A DNA stretch of 6,643 bases from JOPF133 sp052144935 (GCA_052144935.1 JBKQPR010000111.1:1-6643), one strand, 5' to 3'; positions 1-6,466 are shown, counted from the stretch's first letter. Numbers and translations: made by a program. The notes: generated from the sequence alone by a model not told the origin.

Positions 1-254
1 GGTCCCTTCAGGCCACAGGCTTGATCGATGAGCTTGATCAAGTCCAGTTGCTCGGCGACCCATACCAAAGCTCCCACGTCGCCAACCCGCCGCGTCCCGA
101 TGGTCCGCGTGGATCCCAAGTCGGCAATCGGTGCCGCGTCTGCCGGGCCCAATACGGCTTGGCGCGCGAAGGGCCGTTGTCTGGCGGGATCCCATAGGGA
201 TTGGGAAGCGACGCGATACCGCCGTCCTCCCACCTGGCGTTCGAATATATTCAT
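1..254 (-). CDS. Transposase, N-terminal part (IS1634/IS4-like), cut by window edge
   Basis: An open frame starts with ATG at 254-252 and continues without a stop to the left edge, giving 84 codons. The protein begins MNIFERQVGGRRYRVAS, continues through a short basic stretch, and ends in the segment GTRRVGDVGALVWVAEQLDL followed by IKLIDQACGLKG. This pattern (short basic beta-rich N-terminus, then 'G.VGALW.VAEEL.L...ID') is what I know from the N-terminus of IS1634-type DDE transposases, just ahead of a 'GPSVGE' stretch that would lie outside the window. The DDE catalytic residues are beyond the edge and cannot be checked. In the family these proteins cut and paste their own element through terminal inverted repeats. 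There is no clear Shine-Dalgarno; a possible promoter lies immediately upstream. The family assignment is from memory of sequence patterns. A transposase is likely, the exact family less certain. Confidence 0.75.
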   Translation of the reverse strand, partial: MNIFERQVGGRRYRVASQSLWDPARQRPFARQAVLGPADAAPIADLGSTRTIGTRRVGDVGALVWVAEQLDLIKLIDQACGLKG

Positions 255-259
255 TCTTT

Positions 260-289
260 CATCTAGTCATGATGGAACGCCGATGTCAA
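260..289 (-). promoter_or_regulatory. Candidate promoter for the transposase
   Basis: Reading the minus strand, a perfect -35 hexamer TTGACA (289-284) is followed after 18 bp by TAGATG (265-260), a weak -10 match. Transcription would start almost at the ATG at 254, giving a nearly leaderless message, which fits the missing ribosome site. The -35 is good, the -10 is poor, and the spacing is slightly long. Confidence 0.3.
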
Positions 290-689
290 GCGAAGGTGCG
301 ATCCTGAGGGTGTCGGACCATCCTCGGTCTGCTTTATCCCCTCAAATGTGCGAAAGTCGGGCTAGCACAAGAATTCCTTCCGCTCAAGAGATTTTATCCC
401 ACGAAGCATCGCTATGGAATAGATTGGGAATCATTTATGGGCTATCCGAAAACAATCGCACGATGCGTCCCGACAAACGCGCTTGCGTCGGGTATCTGCC
501 TTCCACATGAGCGTGTAGCCGCCTATCCGCTGAAATGCGTGCGAACGATGCCCGGCGGGCAATCGCACACTGGAGGGGCGCACCCACCGTTTTCTAACGA
601 GCACAGCCATTCCGTGCAGCAAATCTAGCCCACGGCGTAACGCGGCGCCCTGCGCGAACGGCCTGATTCAGCGCGTCGCTGGTCGCCAC

Positions 690-715
690 CGCCGGCGCCA
701 TCCGGGCCGCCGGCG
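690..715. repeat. GC-only inverted repeat just beyond the regulator relic
   Basis: CGCCGGCG at 690-697 recurs at 708-715. The unit is its own reverse complement, so the pair can be read as a direct repeat with an 18-bp period or as an 8-bp stem with a 10-base loop. On the minus strand it lies 3 bases past the stop codon of the HTH relic, where a transcription terminator would sit. No run of T follows, so it is not a standard intrinsic terminator. Confidence 0.4.
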
Positions 716-718
716 ATC

Positions 719-895
719 TTAGGCAGCGCTCAGGCGAGCCTTTTCGACGGCCTTCGGAAAGCGATCGATGACAGTCAGGCAGGCGCGGACAGCGCTCGGC
801 GGTTGCGCCCGGCCAAGTTCCCAATCCTGCAATGTACGCGTACCGAATCCGTAACGGCATGCGGTCAGGAGTTCCCCCAAACGCGTAAGATCGCC
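719..895 (-). pseudogene. C-terminal relic of a small HTH regulator, antitoxin-like
   Basis: An open stretch of 58 codons ends at TAA (721-719). It contains YGFGTRTLQDWELGRAQPPS and then AVRACLTVIDRFPKAVEKA. This matches the second half of the helix-turn-helix domain of YiaG/HigA-type regulators: recognition helix 'F.VS..TL.DWEQGRR.P', then 'A.R..L.VI...P.AV..AL'. Such proteins are often antitoxins paired with RelE/HigB toxins. Here the first helices are missing or scrambled. The frame closes upstream at a TAA (898-896), and there is no ATG before the conserved part. No toxin gene is recognisable on either side; upstream lies the start of the cytochrome gene. I read it as a decayed remnant. 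An alternative is a short gene starting from an unusual codon, which I think less likely because the HTH would be incomplete. Confidence 0.65.
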
Positions 896-911
896 TTATT
901 CTAATGGCTAT

Positions 912-938
912 GGGCGGGACCTAAAAGGCGCCCCGCCC
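912..938 (+). repeat. Inverted repeat upstream of the cytochrome gene
   Basis: GGGCGGG (912-918) pairs with CCCGCCC (932-938). Inside the loop, CCT (920-922) can pair with AGG (926-928), giving a two-part hairpin. It lies about 50 bases before the cytochrome start. The downstream bases are T-rich but broken (945-956). It could be an operator dyad or the end of a former transcription unit. I found no convincing -35/-10 pair for the cytochrome gene between 896 and 988. Confidence 0.4.
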
Positions 939-988
939 TCCAACACTTTTCTCTGTGTACGCACCCCGCCCGTGCGACAATCTCAATC

Positions 989-3307
989 ATGCGCGGAGCG
1001 TCGAGGGCCTGGATTGCACATGTGGCGATTGCAACGGCCGTGGTGGCTGCCGGCGCCCTGGCCGAGCGGGCATTCACGCAACAGGCGCCGGCCTCGCCAA
1101 GCCGGACAGCAGGTCCGGCAGCCACTTCGGCGAACCGCTACGTAGATCCCACGCAGTGCGCGCAATGCCACGCAGAGATTGCCGAGCATTTCCGGAAGAC
1201 CGGCATGGGGCGATCCTTCTACCGCTTGCCAGCGGGGCTTCCCCCGGCGGAACTCACCACCGCCAAGCCTTTCTATCATGCGGCCTCCGACAATTACTTT
1301 GCCATGATCGCGCGCGGCGGCAAGTACTATCAGCGCCGCTGGCAGATCGGATTCGATGGCAAGGAAACCAACGTGGACGACAAGCAGGTGGACTTCGTCA
1401 TGGGTTCGGGCAATCATTCCCGGACCTGGCTTCACCTGACCGGCCGGAACACGCTGCAGCAGTTGCCGCTTGCCTGGTACGCGGAGAAGGGCGGGTATTG
1501 GAGCATGAACCCGGGTTACGACAAGCCGGATTTTCCAGGGCCGACCCGCCTGGTGGGCTACCAGTGCATGTTCTGCCACAATGCTTATCCCAGGATTCCG
1601 GATGGGCATGCGGAGGAGGGCGCCGAGGCCCAGTATCTGCTGCCGCTGCCCGAGGGAATCGATTGCCAAAGATGCCATGGCCCGGGACAGCGCCACATCG
1701 CGGCGATGAGCCGGCCGGGCGCCAAACCGGAGGAGATTCGCGCGGCCATCGTGAATCCCGGGCGGCTGAGCCCGGAGCGGGAATTGGAAGTGTGCTTGCA
1801 GTGCCATCTGGAGACCACCGCCCAGCCGCTGCCGCATTCGGTCGAGCGCCGGAATCGCGGACCTTTTTCCTACTTGCCGGGACAGGCTTTAGCGGACTTC
1901 CGGTTGTCGTTCGACCGCGCCTCGCCGGAGGATCGCCTGGAAGTGGCGCACGCCGGCTACCGGCTTCTGGAATCGCAGTGCTTCCGGAAGAGCGCGGGGA
2001 AACTGCGGTGCACCACCTGTCACGATCCGCACGACGTCCCGCGTGGAGAGGCCGCCGCCGCGCACTCGAACGGCGTCTGCCTCACTTGCCACCAGGAGGC
2101 CCTGCGGCGTGCGGTGGCGGCCGGCGCGCACACGGCCGATTCCGCCTGCGTGAGCTGTCACATGCCCAAGCGGAGAACCGATGAGGCGGTGCACATCGTG
2201 ATGACGGACCACCTGATCCGGCGCCGTCAACCAACCACGCGCGATCTGCTGGCCGAAAAGGTTGTGTCGAGCGAAACGCCCGCTGCTCCATATCGCGGCG
2301 AAGTGGTTCCGTACTATCCGGCCGAGCTCCCGGCGACGGCCGAGAATGCCCTCGATGTGGCGGTCGCGCAGCTTCGCGACCGGAGCAATTTGAAAGATGG
2401 CTTGCCGCGTCTGGCAGGTCTAATCGAAAAGTATCGTCCGCAGGCGGCCGGCTACTACGCGGACCTGGGGGAGGGGTACCTCGCGGCGGGAGATGGCGCG
2501 CGGACGGTTCGCTATTTTGAGGAAGCCGTGCGGCATACGCCCTCCTCGGTAGGCGTAACGCTGAGATTCGGCAACGCGCTGGTGGAGTCGCGGCAATGGG
2601 CCAAAGCGGAAGCGGTCTTGCGGACGGTGACGGATCGAGCGGTCAAGGATCCCGTCATGTGGGGGCTGCTGGGCCAGGCCTTGTGGCAGCAAAACAAGAA
2701 CGCCGAGGCGAAGCTGGCGTTCGAAAGAGGCGTGAACCTGAATCCCGACCTGCCCGACCTGCATAATTACCTCGGCGCTCTGCTGGTAGGCGGCGGCGAT
2801 TGGGCGGGGGCCGAGAAAGAGTTCCGCGAGGCGCTGCGCATCGAACCCGGCATCGCGGAGTGGCAGGCCAATCTGGGGAACCTGCTGGCGTCGCGGGACC
2901 GGGCGGCGGAGGCGCAGTATCACTTCGAGCTGAGCATCCGACTGAAGCCCGATTACCCCGGTTCGCGGCTCGGTTATGCCCGGCTGCTGGCCAACACCAA
3001 TCGGATCGAAGAGGCCGAAAGGCAGGCCCAGGCGGCGGTGGATGCGGATGCGAGCGCGCCCGAAGCGCACGAGTTGTGGGGGGATCTATTGGAGGCCAAA
3101 GGCGACTTGGACGGCGCCGCGCGCGAGCTGCAGGCGGCCGTACGGCTGCGGCCCGATTTGTGGCGCGCGCAGTACGAGCTGGGAGCGGTGCTCGCACAAA
3201 AGGGCGACGCCCGCGGCGCGCTGGAGCACTTGAAAATCGCGTCGCAGGGCACCGATGCGGAGGTCAAGGCGGCGGCACTGCAGTTGATGCAAAGGTTGGG
3301 GCGCTGA
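989..3307 (+). CDS. Exported seven-haem cytochrome c with C-terminal TPR repeats
   Basis: 772 residues. The N-terminus has arginines at 2 and 6, a hydrophobic stretch at about 8-25 and an A-L-A motif at 23-25, consistent with Sec export and cleavage near 25, or a membrane anchor. Seven CXXCH haem sites lie at residues 57-61, 193-197, 226-230, 269-273, 341-345, 364-368 and 387-391, so the mature protein should carry seven covalent haems and act outside the cytoplasm after cytochrome c maturation. The fifth is followed by DPH, as in c554-like multihaem domains. Residues ~487-760 form about eight TPR units (for instance 555-588, 589-622, 623-656, 691-724) with typical LG/A...A...P spacing, probably a protein-docking surface. 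The role is inferred to be periplasmic electron transfer; donor and acceptor are unknown. The ATG is preceded by no Shine-Dalgarno, but the next good start would lose the signal region. It is monocistronic here and convergent with topA. The architecture is common in Acidobacteriota and Planctomycetes. Confidence 0.9.
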   Translation: MRGASRAWIAHVAIATAVVAAGALAERAFTQQAPASPSRTAGPAATSANRYVDPTQCAQCHAEIAEHFRKTGMGRSFYRLPAGLPPAELTTAKPFYHAASDNYFAMIARGGKYYQRRWQIGFDGKETNVDDKQVDFVMGSGNHSRTWLHLTGRNTLQQLPLAWYAEKGGYWSMNPGYDKPDFPGPTRLVGYQCMFCHNAYPRIPDGHAEEGAEAQYLLPLPEGIDCQRCHGPGQRHIAAMSRPGAKPEEIRAAIVNPGRLSPERELEVCLQCHLETTAQPLPHSVERRNRGPFSYLPGQALADFRLSFDRASPEDRLEVAHAGYRLLESQCFRKSAGKLRCTTCHDPHDVPRGEAAAAHSNGVCLTCHQEALRRAVAAGAHTADSACVSCHMPKRRTDEAVHIVMTDHLIRRRQPTTRDLLAEKVVSSETPAAPYRGEVVPYYPAELPATAENALDVAVAQLRDRSNLKDGLPRLAGLIEKYRPQAAGYYADLGEGYLAAGDGARTVRYFEEAVRHTPSSVGVTLRFGNALVESRQWAKAEAVLRTVTDRAVKDPVMWGLLGQALWQQNKNAEAKLAFERGVNLNPDLPDLHNYLGALLVGGGDWAGAEKEFREALRIEPGIAEWQANLGNLLASRDRAAEAQYHFELSIRLKPDYPGSRLGYARLLANTNRIEEAERQAQAAVDADASAPEAHELWGDLLEAKGDLDGAARELQAAVRLRPDLWRAQYELGAVLAQKGDARGALEHLKIASQGTDAEVKAAALQLMQRLGR

Positions 3308-3312
3308 TGCGG

Positions 3313-3538
3313 CTATGCGCCACCGTCATTGCCGCCGCCCCATAGGAAGACCTCCTCCGCGTTTTTCCCAAAGGCGCACGAGATCTTGAACGAGATCTTG
3401 AAGGCCCGGGGGGAGCGACGGTTCGTACTTGCCGTTTTCCACTGCCACGATGGCTTGCCGGGAGACGCCGATCATGGCTGCCAACTACGCCCGCGTCCAG
3501 TCCCTTTCCGCCCGGTGCTGTGAAAGCGTCAGGATCTG
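3313..3538 (-). pseudogene. Broken XRE-family HTH regulator gene
   Basis: Read from 3538 down, the minus strand gives QILTLSQHRAERDWTRA, then a TAG stop (3487-3485), then LAAMIGVSRQAIVAVENGKY followed by EPSLP. After a run of six C (3413-3408) the match continues one frame over as RAFKIS FKIS CAFGKNAEEVFLW and ends at TAG (3315-3313). Together this is a nearly full ~65-residue regulator of the compact YdbR-like XRE type ('LRAERDWSQAELA..IGVSRQTI.AIE.GKY.PSL.LAFKIA..F....EEVF'). Two lesions disable it: the nonsense codon where the family has glutamate, and the +1 shift in the C run. A 12-bp duplication adds an extra FKIS. The start is uncertain because no ATG or ribosome site is visible near 3540. 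It lies in the ~300-base gap between the convergent cytochrome and topA genes, 5 bases past the cytochrome stop. Translation from the internal ATG at 3475 would give an incomplete HTH. Confidence 0.85.
3379..3402 (-). repeat. 12-bp perfect tandem duplication inside the XRE pseudogene
   Basis: CGAGATCTTGAA occurs at 3379-3390 and again, without a gap, at 3391-3402 (plus strand). On the minus strand each copy encodes FKIS in the frame of the regulator's last helix, where intact relatives have a single such segment. The length is a multiple of three, so it does not shift the frame; it most likely arose by replication slippage. Confidence 0.9.
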
Positions 3539-3614
3539 GGGAGCATCTACCAGGGGATGGGACCATTCACGCATTCTTTACCGCCTCAACGCGATTTTAG
3601 GACCCTACCCCCCG

Positions 3615-6419
3615 TTACGCGGCTCCCGCCTCCGGTTGCGGGGCCGGTTGCTTGTGCTTGCAATCGGGATTGGGGCACTGCCACACCGCGCCGGCCTTCA
3701 GCCACTTCTCCACCATGTACGGGCTGCCGCACTCCGGACACTTCTCGGGCACCGGCTTGCCCCATGCCACAAAATTGCATTCGGGCCAGCGGTCGCAGCC
3801 GTAGAAGGTCTTCCCGCGCTTGGAGCGGCGCTCCACAATTTCTCCCGTCGAACACTCCGGGCACGGTACCCCGATCGTCTTGTGCTTGACGTATTTGCAG
3901 GTCGGGTAATTGCTGCACGCGGTGAATTCGCCGAAGCGCCCCGTCTTCAGCACCAGGTGGTTCCCGCATTGCGGGCACTTCTCCTCCAGCGGCTGGTCGG
4001 GTTTTTTCTGCGAGCCGCCGATGGGCTTGGTGGTCTTGCAATCGGGATAGCCGGTGCAGGCGAAAAAGGTGCCGAAGCGGCCCTTCTTCAGGACCATCGG
4101 CCGCCCGCAATTCTCGCAGTACTCCTCGTCGCCCTGCTCGGCCAGGTCCACCTTGTCCACGTCGGGCAGGTCCACGGTCAGCTCGCGCGTGTAGGTGCAG
4201 AACTCGTCCTTTCTCTGCCAGGAGAAGGCGACGCCCTCGGCCGTGTCCTCAAGACGCAGGTCGTACACATCGCTCATCCCGGGATAACGGGCCTGGATCT
4301 TCTCCAAACGCATTTCAATCTGTCGGCGATCGTTTTTCCGCCGGAGCGCGATTGCCTTCTCGTGCTCTCGTAGGGTGGGCTCCATTTTCTTGGGGAGTCC
4401 GTGACCACCGGCGCCGGCAATAAATCTGCCCTCCTTGCCCCAGTCGATCTGAATCCCATAGTGCCGCTGAATTTTTCCCCGGCGGATCTCAATATCGCGA
4501 AGAGATCTGAGCCGTCGAATCGTAATCTCCTTGGCCAGCTTCTCCAGATCGCTCTCCGCGCTCTTGGCGGAGAAGTCGGGATAGCCGGTGCAGGCGAGAA
4601 AGCTGCCATGCTTGCCCCACTTGACCACCAGGGGTTTGCCGCACTTCTCGCAGATCAAGTCGGTGGGCTTCTCCATCCGCTTGATGTCGGTCATGTGCTC
4701 TTCGGCGTGCTTCAGGTCCTTATCGAAACGCTCGTAGAACTCCGACATGGCGGCGCGCCAGTCGAGGTTGCCTAATTCGATCTCGTCCAGCTCCTCTTCC
4801 ATCCGGGCGGTGTACTTCACCTCGAAGATGTCGTCGAAGCTTTCGAGCAACAGGTCCGTCACCACCATCCCGAGCTCCGTGGGGATGAACCGTCCACCCT
4901 CCTTCTTCACGTACTCGCGCTCCTGGATGGTCGAGAGGATGGAAGCGTAAGTGGAGGGCCGCCCCACGCCATCGGCTTCGAGGCGCTTCACCAGCGTGGC
5001 TTCGTTGTAGCGCGGCGGCGGTTCGGTGAAATGTTGTTCGGGCTTGAGCGCCTTCAGGCGCAGCACCTCGCCTTCGGTCACCGCCGGCATTCGGTGTTTC
5101 AACTCCTCGTCTTCCTCGTCGGCCTGGTCCTTGCCCTCCTGGTAGACCTTCAGGAAGCCTTCGAATTTCAGCACCGATCCGGTGGCGCGGAAGATATAAT
5201 CCAGGCCGTTCTTGCCCTTGGCCGCCACGTCGATGGTGGTCTGGTCGTAGAGCGCCGGCATCATCTGGCAGGCCACGAAGCGGTTCCAGATCAGCCGGTA
5301 GAGTTTCATCTCGTCTTCGGCCAGGTACTTCTCCACCACCTCGGGCGCGTACGCCATGGATGTGGGACGGATGGCCTCGTGGGCGTCCTGCGCGTCCTTC
5401 TTCGAGCGGTAGACGTTGGGTCCGTCGGGCAGGAATTCCTGGCCGTAGCGCTCGGCAATGTAGTGGCGCGCGTCGCGCACGGCGTCGTCGGAGAGGCGCG
5501 TGGAATCGGTGCGCATGTAGGTGATCAGGCCCACCGCCTCCTTGCCGATCTCGACGCCCTCGTACAGCCGCTGCGCCAGCATCATGGTGCGCTTCACGCT
5601 GAAGCGCAGTTTGCGCGAGGCCTCCTGCTGCAGCGTCGAGGTGATGAAAGGCGCCACCGGATTGCGCTTTTTCTCGCGCGTCCCCACCGAGCGCACGATG
5701 TAATCGGCGCCCTCTAGCTGCGCCACGACCGCATCGGAAGCCTCCTGGGAAGCGATCTCCGCGGGCTGGTCGTCGATCTTGAAGAGCCGCGGCGAGAGCA
5801 GCGGCGGCTTCCTGGCCGCCAGGTCGGCGTCGAGCGTCCAGTATTCCCGCGGAACGAAGGCGCGGATTTCGCGCTCGCGCTCCACCACCACCCGCAGAGC
5901 CACCGTCTGCACGCGGCCGGCGGAGAGACCCCGCCGCACCTTGTCCCATAGCAGCGGTGAAATCTTGTAGCCCACCAGCCGGTCGAGCACACGGCGGGCC
6001 TGCTGCGCGTCCACCAGGTTGAGGTTCACCTGGCCGGGCTTCTCGAAAGCCTTCTGGATGGCGCCCTTGGTGATTTCGTTGAACATCACGCGGTAGATCC
6101 GCGGGCCGTCCTTCTTGCTGCCCTGCAACTCCTCCTGCAAGTGGAAGCAGATGGCTTCGCCTTCGCGGTCGGGGTCGGCCGCCAGGTACACTTCCTGCAC
6201 CGTCTTGGCGGCCTTTTTCAACTCGCCGATGAGCTTCTTTTTTCCTTCGATGACTTCATAGCGCGGCTCGAAGCCGTGCTCCACATCCACCGCCAGATCG
6301 CGCTTGGGGAGATCCTTGATATGACCGAGAGAAGCTTTGACTACAAACTGCTTACCCAGGTATTTATTGATGGTTTTCGCCTTCGCAGGCGATTCCACGA
6401 TTACCAGAGCTTTTGGCAT
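3615..6419 (-). CDS. topA: DNA topoisomerase I (type IA), with insert in first zinc finger
   Basis: 934 residues, starting MPKALVIVESPAKAKT. The enzyme relaxes negative supercoils by cutting and rejoining one strand in the cytoplasm. The TOPRIM domain shows Glu9 and the DPDRE triad (Asp82, Asp84, Glu86). The catalytic tyrosine is Tyr301 in LITYMRTDST, with Arg303 beside it. HEAIRPT (347-353) and GVGRPSTY (484-491) are further core motifs. The C-terminus carries five C4 zinc fingers: Cys590/593/610/741, 768/771/788/794, 815/818/835/841, 853/856/875/881 and 894/897/915/920. The first is interrupted by 125 residues (616-740), described separately; without them the protein would be ~809 residues, normal for the family. 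The ATG is supported by the conserved N-terminus, although no Shine-Dalgarno precedes it. A candidate promoter and a strong hairpin lie in the leader. No intrinsic terminator is visible after the stop. Confidence 0.97.
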   Translation of the reverse strand: MPKALVIVESPAKAKTINKYLGKQFVVKASLGHIKDLPKRDLAVDVEHGFEPRYEVIEGKKKLIGELKKAAKTVQEVYLAADPDREGEAICFHLQEELQGSKKDGPRIYRVMFNEITKGAIQKAFEKPGQVNLNLVDAQQARRVLDRLVGYKISPLLWDKVRRGLSAGRVQTVALRVVVEREREIRAFVPREYWTLDADLAARKPPLLSPRLFKIDDQPAEIASQEASDAVVAQLEGADYIVRSVGTREKKRNPVAPFITSTLQQEASRKLRFSVKRTMMLAQRLYEGVEIGKEAVGLITYMRTDSTRLSDDAVRDARHYIAERYGQEFLPDGPNVYRSKKDAQDAHEAIRPTSMAYAPEVVEKYLAEDEMKLYRLIWNRFVACQMMPALYDQTTIDVAAKGKNGLDYIFRATGSVLKFEGFLKVYQEGKDQADEEDEELKHRMPAVTEGEVLRLKALKPEQHFTEPPPRYNEATLVKRLEADGVGRPSTYASILSTIQEREYVKKEGGRFIPTELGMVVTDLLLESFDDIFEVKYTARMEEELDEIELGNLDWRAAMSEFYERFDKDLKHAEEHMTDIKRMEKPTDLICEKCGKPLVVKWGKHGSFLACTGYPDFSAKSAESDLEKLAKEITIRRLRSLRDIEIRRGKIQRHYGIQIDWGKEGRFIAGAGGHGLPKKMEPTLREHEKAIALRRKNDRRQIEMRLEKIQARYPGMSDVYDLRLEDTAEGVAFSWQRKDEFCTYTRELTVDLPDVDKVDLAEQGDEEYCENCGRPMVLKKGRFGTFFACTGYPDCKTTKPIGGSQKKPDQPLEEKCPQCGNHLVLKTGRFGEFTACSNYPTCKYVKHKTIGVPCPECSTGEIVERRSKRGKTFYGCDRWPECNFVAWGKPVPEKCPECGSPYMVEKWLKAGAVWQCPNPDCKHKQPAPQPEAGAA
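4200..4574 (-). other. In-frame 125-residue insert splitting TopA zinc finger 1
   Basis: Finger 1 reads ACTGYPD (609-615) and then departs. The expected fourth cysteine appears only at residue 741, in CTYTRELTVDLPDVDKV. Fingers 2 and 3 have Cys-x5-Cys at this point (ACTGYPDC, ACSNYPTC), and deleting 616-740 gives the same spacing exactly. The insert runs FSAKSAESD...RKDEF, is rich in Arg, Lys and Glu, and contains a single cysteine-free run of predicted helix-forming sequence near its end. Codon use differs: 7 of 11 isoleucines are ATT and AGA appears three times, whereas the rest of topA is strongly ATC/CGC (I saw ATT only at residues 153, 321 and 861). Residues ~697-740 (IEMRLEKIQARYPGMSDVYD, then LRLEDTAEGVAFSWQRKDEF) resemble the middle of IS1634-like transposases. 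The boundaries are clear; the origin is tentative. Confidence 0.85.
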
Positions 6420-6432
6420 AGAAATTCGGAAT

Positions 6433-6449
6433 GCGGCGCCCGGCGCCGC
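6433..6449 (-). repeat. GC-only palindrome in the topA leader
   Basis: GCGGCGCC-C-GGCGCCGC is a perfect 8+1+8 dyad. As RNA it would fold into a 7-bp all-GC stem with a 3-base loop, ending 13 bases before the topA ATG. From the candidate promoter, transcription would start near 6460, so the hairpin lies within the 5' leader where ribosomes must bind. It could damp translation, serve as an operator, or respond to supercoiling as a cruciform. None of these is shown by the sequence. Confidence 0.6.
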
Positions 6450-6466
6450 GTCAACTAATTTTGCAG

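Larger units (their letters stand above)
255..718. other. Non-coding stretch upstream of the transposase; no gene recognised
   Basis: About 460 bases without a frame I can recognise on either strand. The short frames here (for example minus 431-622) give arginine- and serine-rich peptides with no family pattern. The transposase 5' region lies at its left. The left part should contain one terminus of that insertion sequence. A small dyad, TGTGC at 347-351 with GCACA at 365-369, lies at a plausible distance, but I cannot assign it as the terminal repeat because the other end is outside the window. A second small dyad pairs CCCGAC (469-474) with GTCGGG (487-492). Neither has a T tract. Confidence 0.5.

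Noticed and set aside
28..510. 160-residue plus-strand frame
   Set aside because: It is antisense to the transposase start and its translation has no family pattern; the minus strand holds the meaningful protein.
955..2184. 409-residue plus-strand frame overlapping the cytochrome
   Set aside because: Frame shadow of the GC-rich cytochrome gene; Gly/Arg/Ala-rich with no motif, while the overlapping frame has seven CXXCH sites.
3300..3330. Intrinsic terminator after the cytochrome gene
   Set aside because: Only a 5-bp GGCGC/GCGCC pairing with no following T tract.
3264..3566. 100-residue minus-strand frame in the gap between cytochrome and topA
   Set aside because: It is a neighbouring frame of the XRE pseudogene; the real similarity lies in the other two frames.
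3429..4373. 314-residue plus-strand frame and 5031-5717 (228 residues)
   Set aside because: Antisense to topA; composition reflects the mirror of its codons, with no recognisable domain.
4200..4574. TopA insert as an intein
   Set aside because: It begins with Phe and has no Cys/Ser at the first position, no terminal His-Asn and no splicing blocks; at 125 residues it is also short.
4720..5949. 409-residue minus-strand frame inside topA
   Set aside because: Alternate frame of topA, whose own frame carries the catalytic Tyr301 and core motifs.
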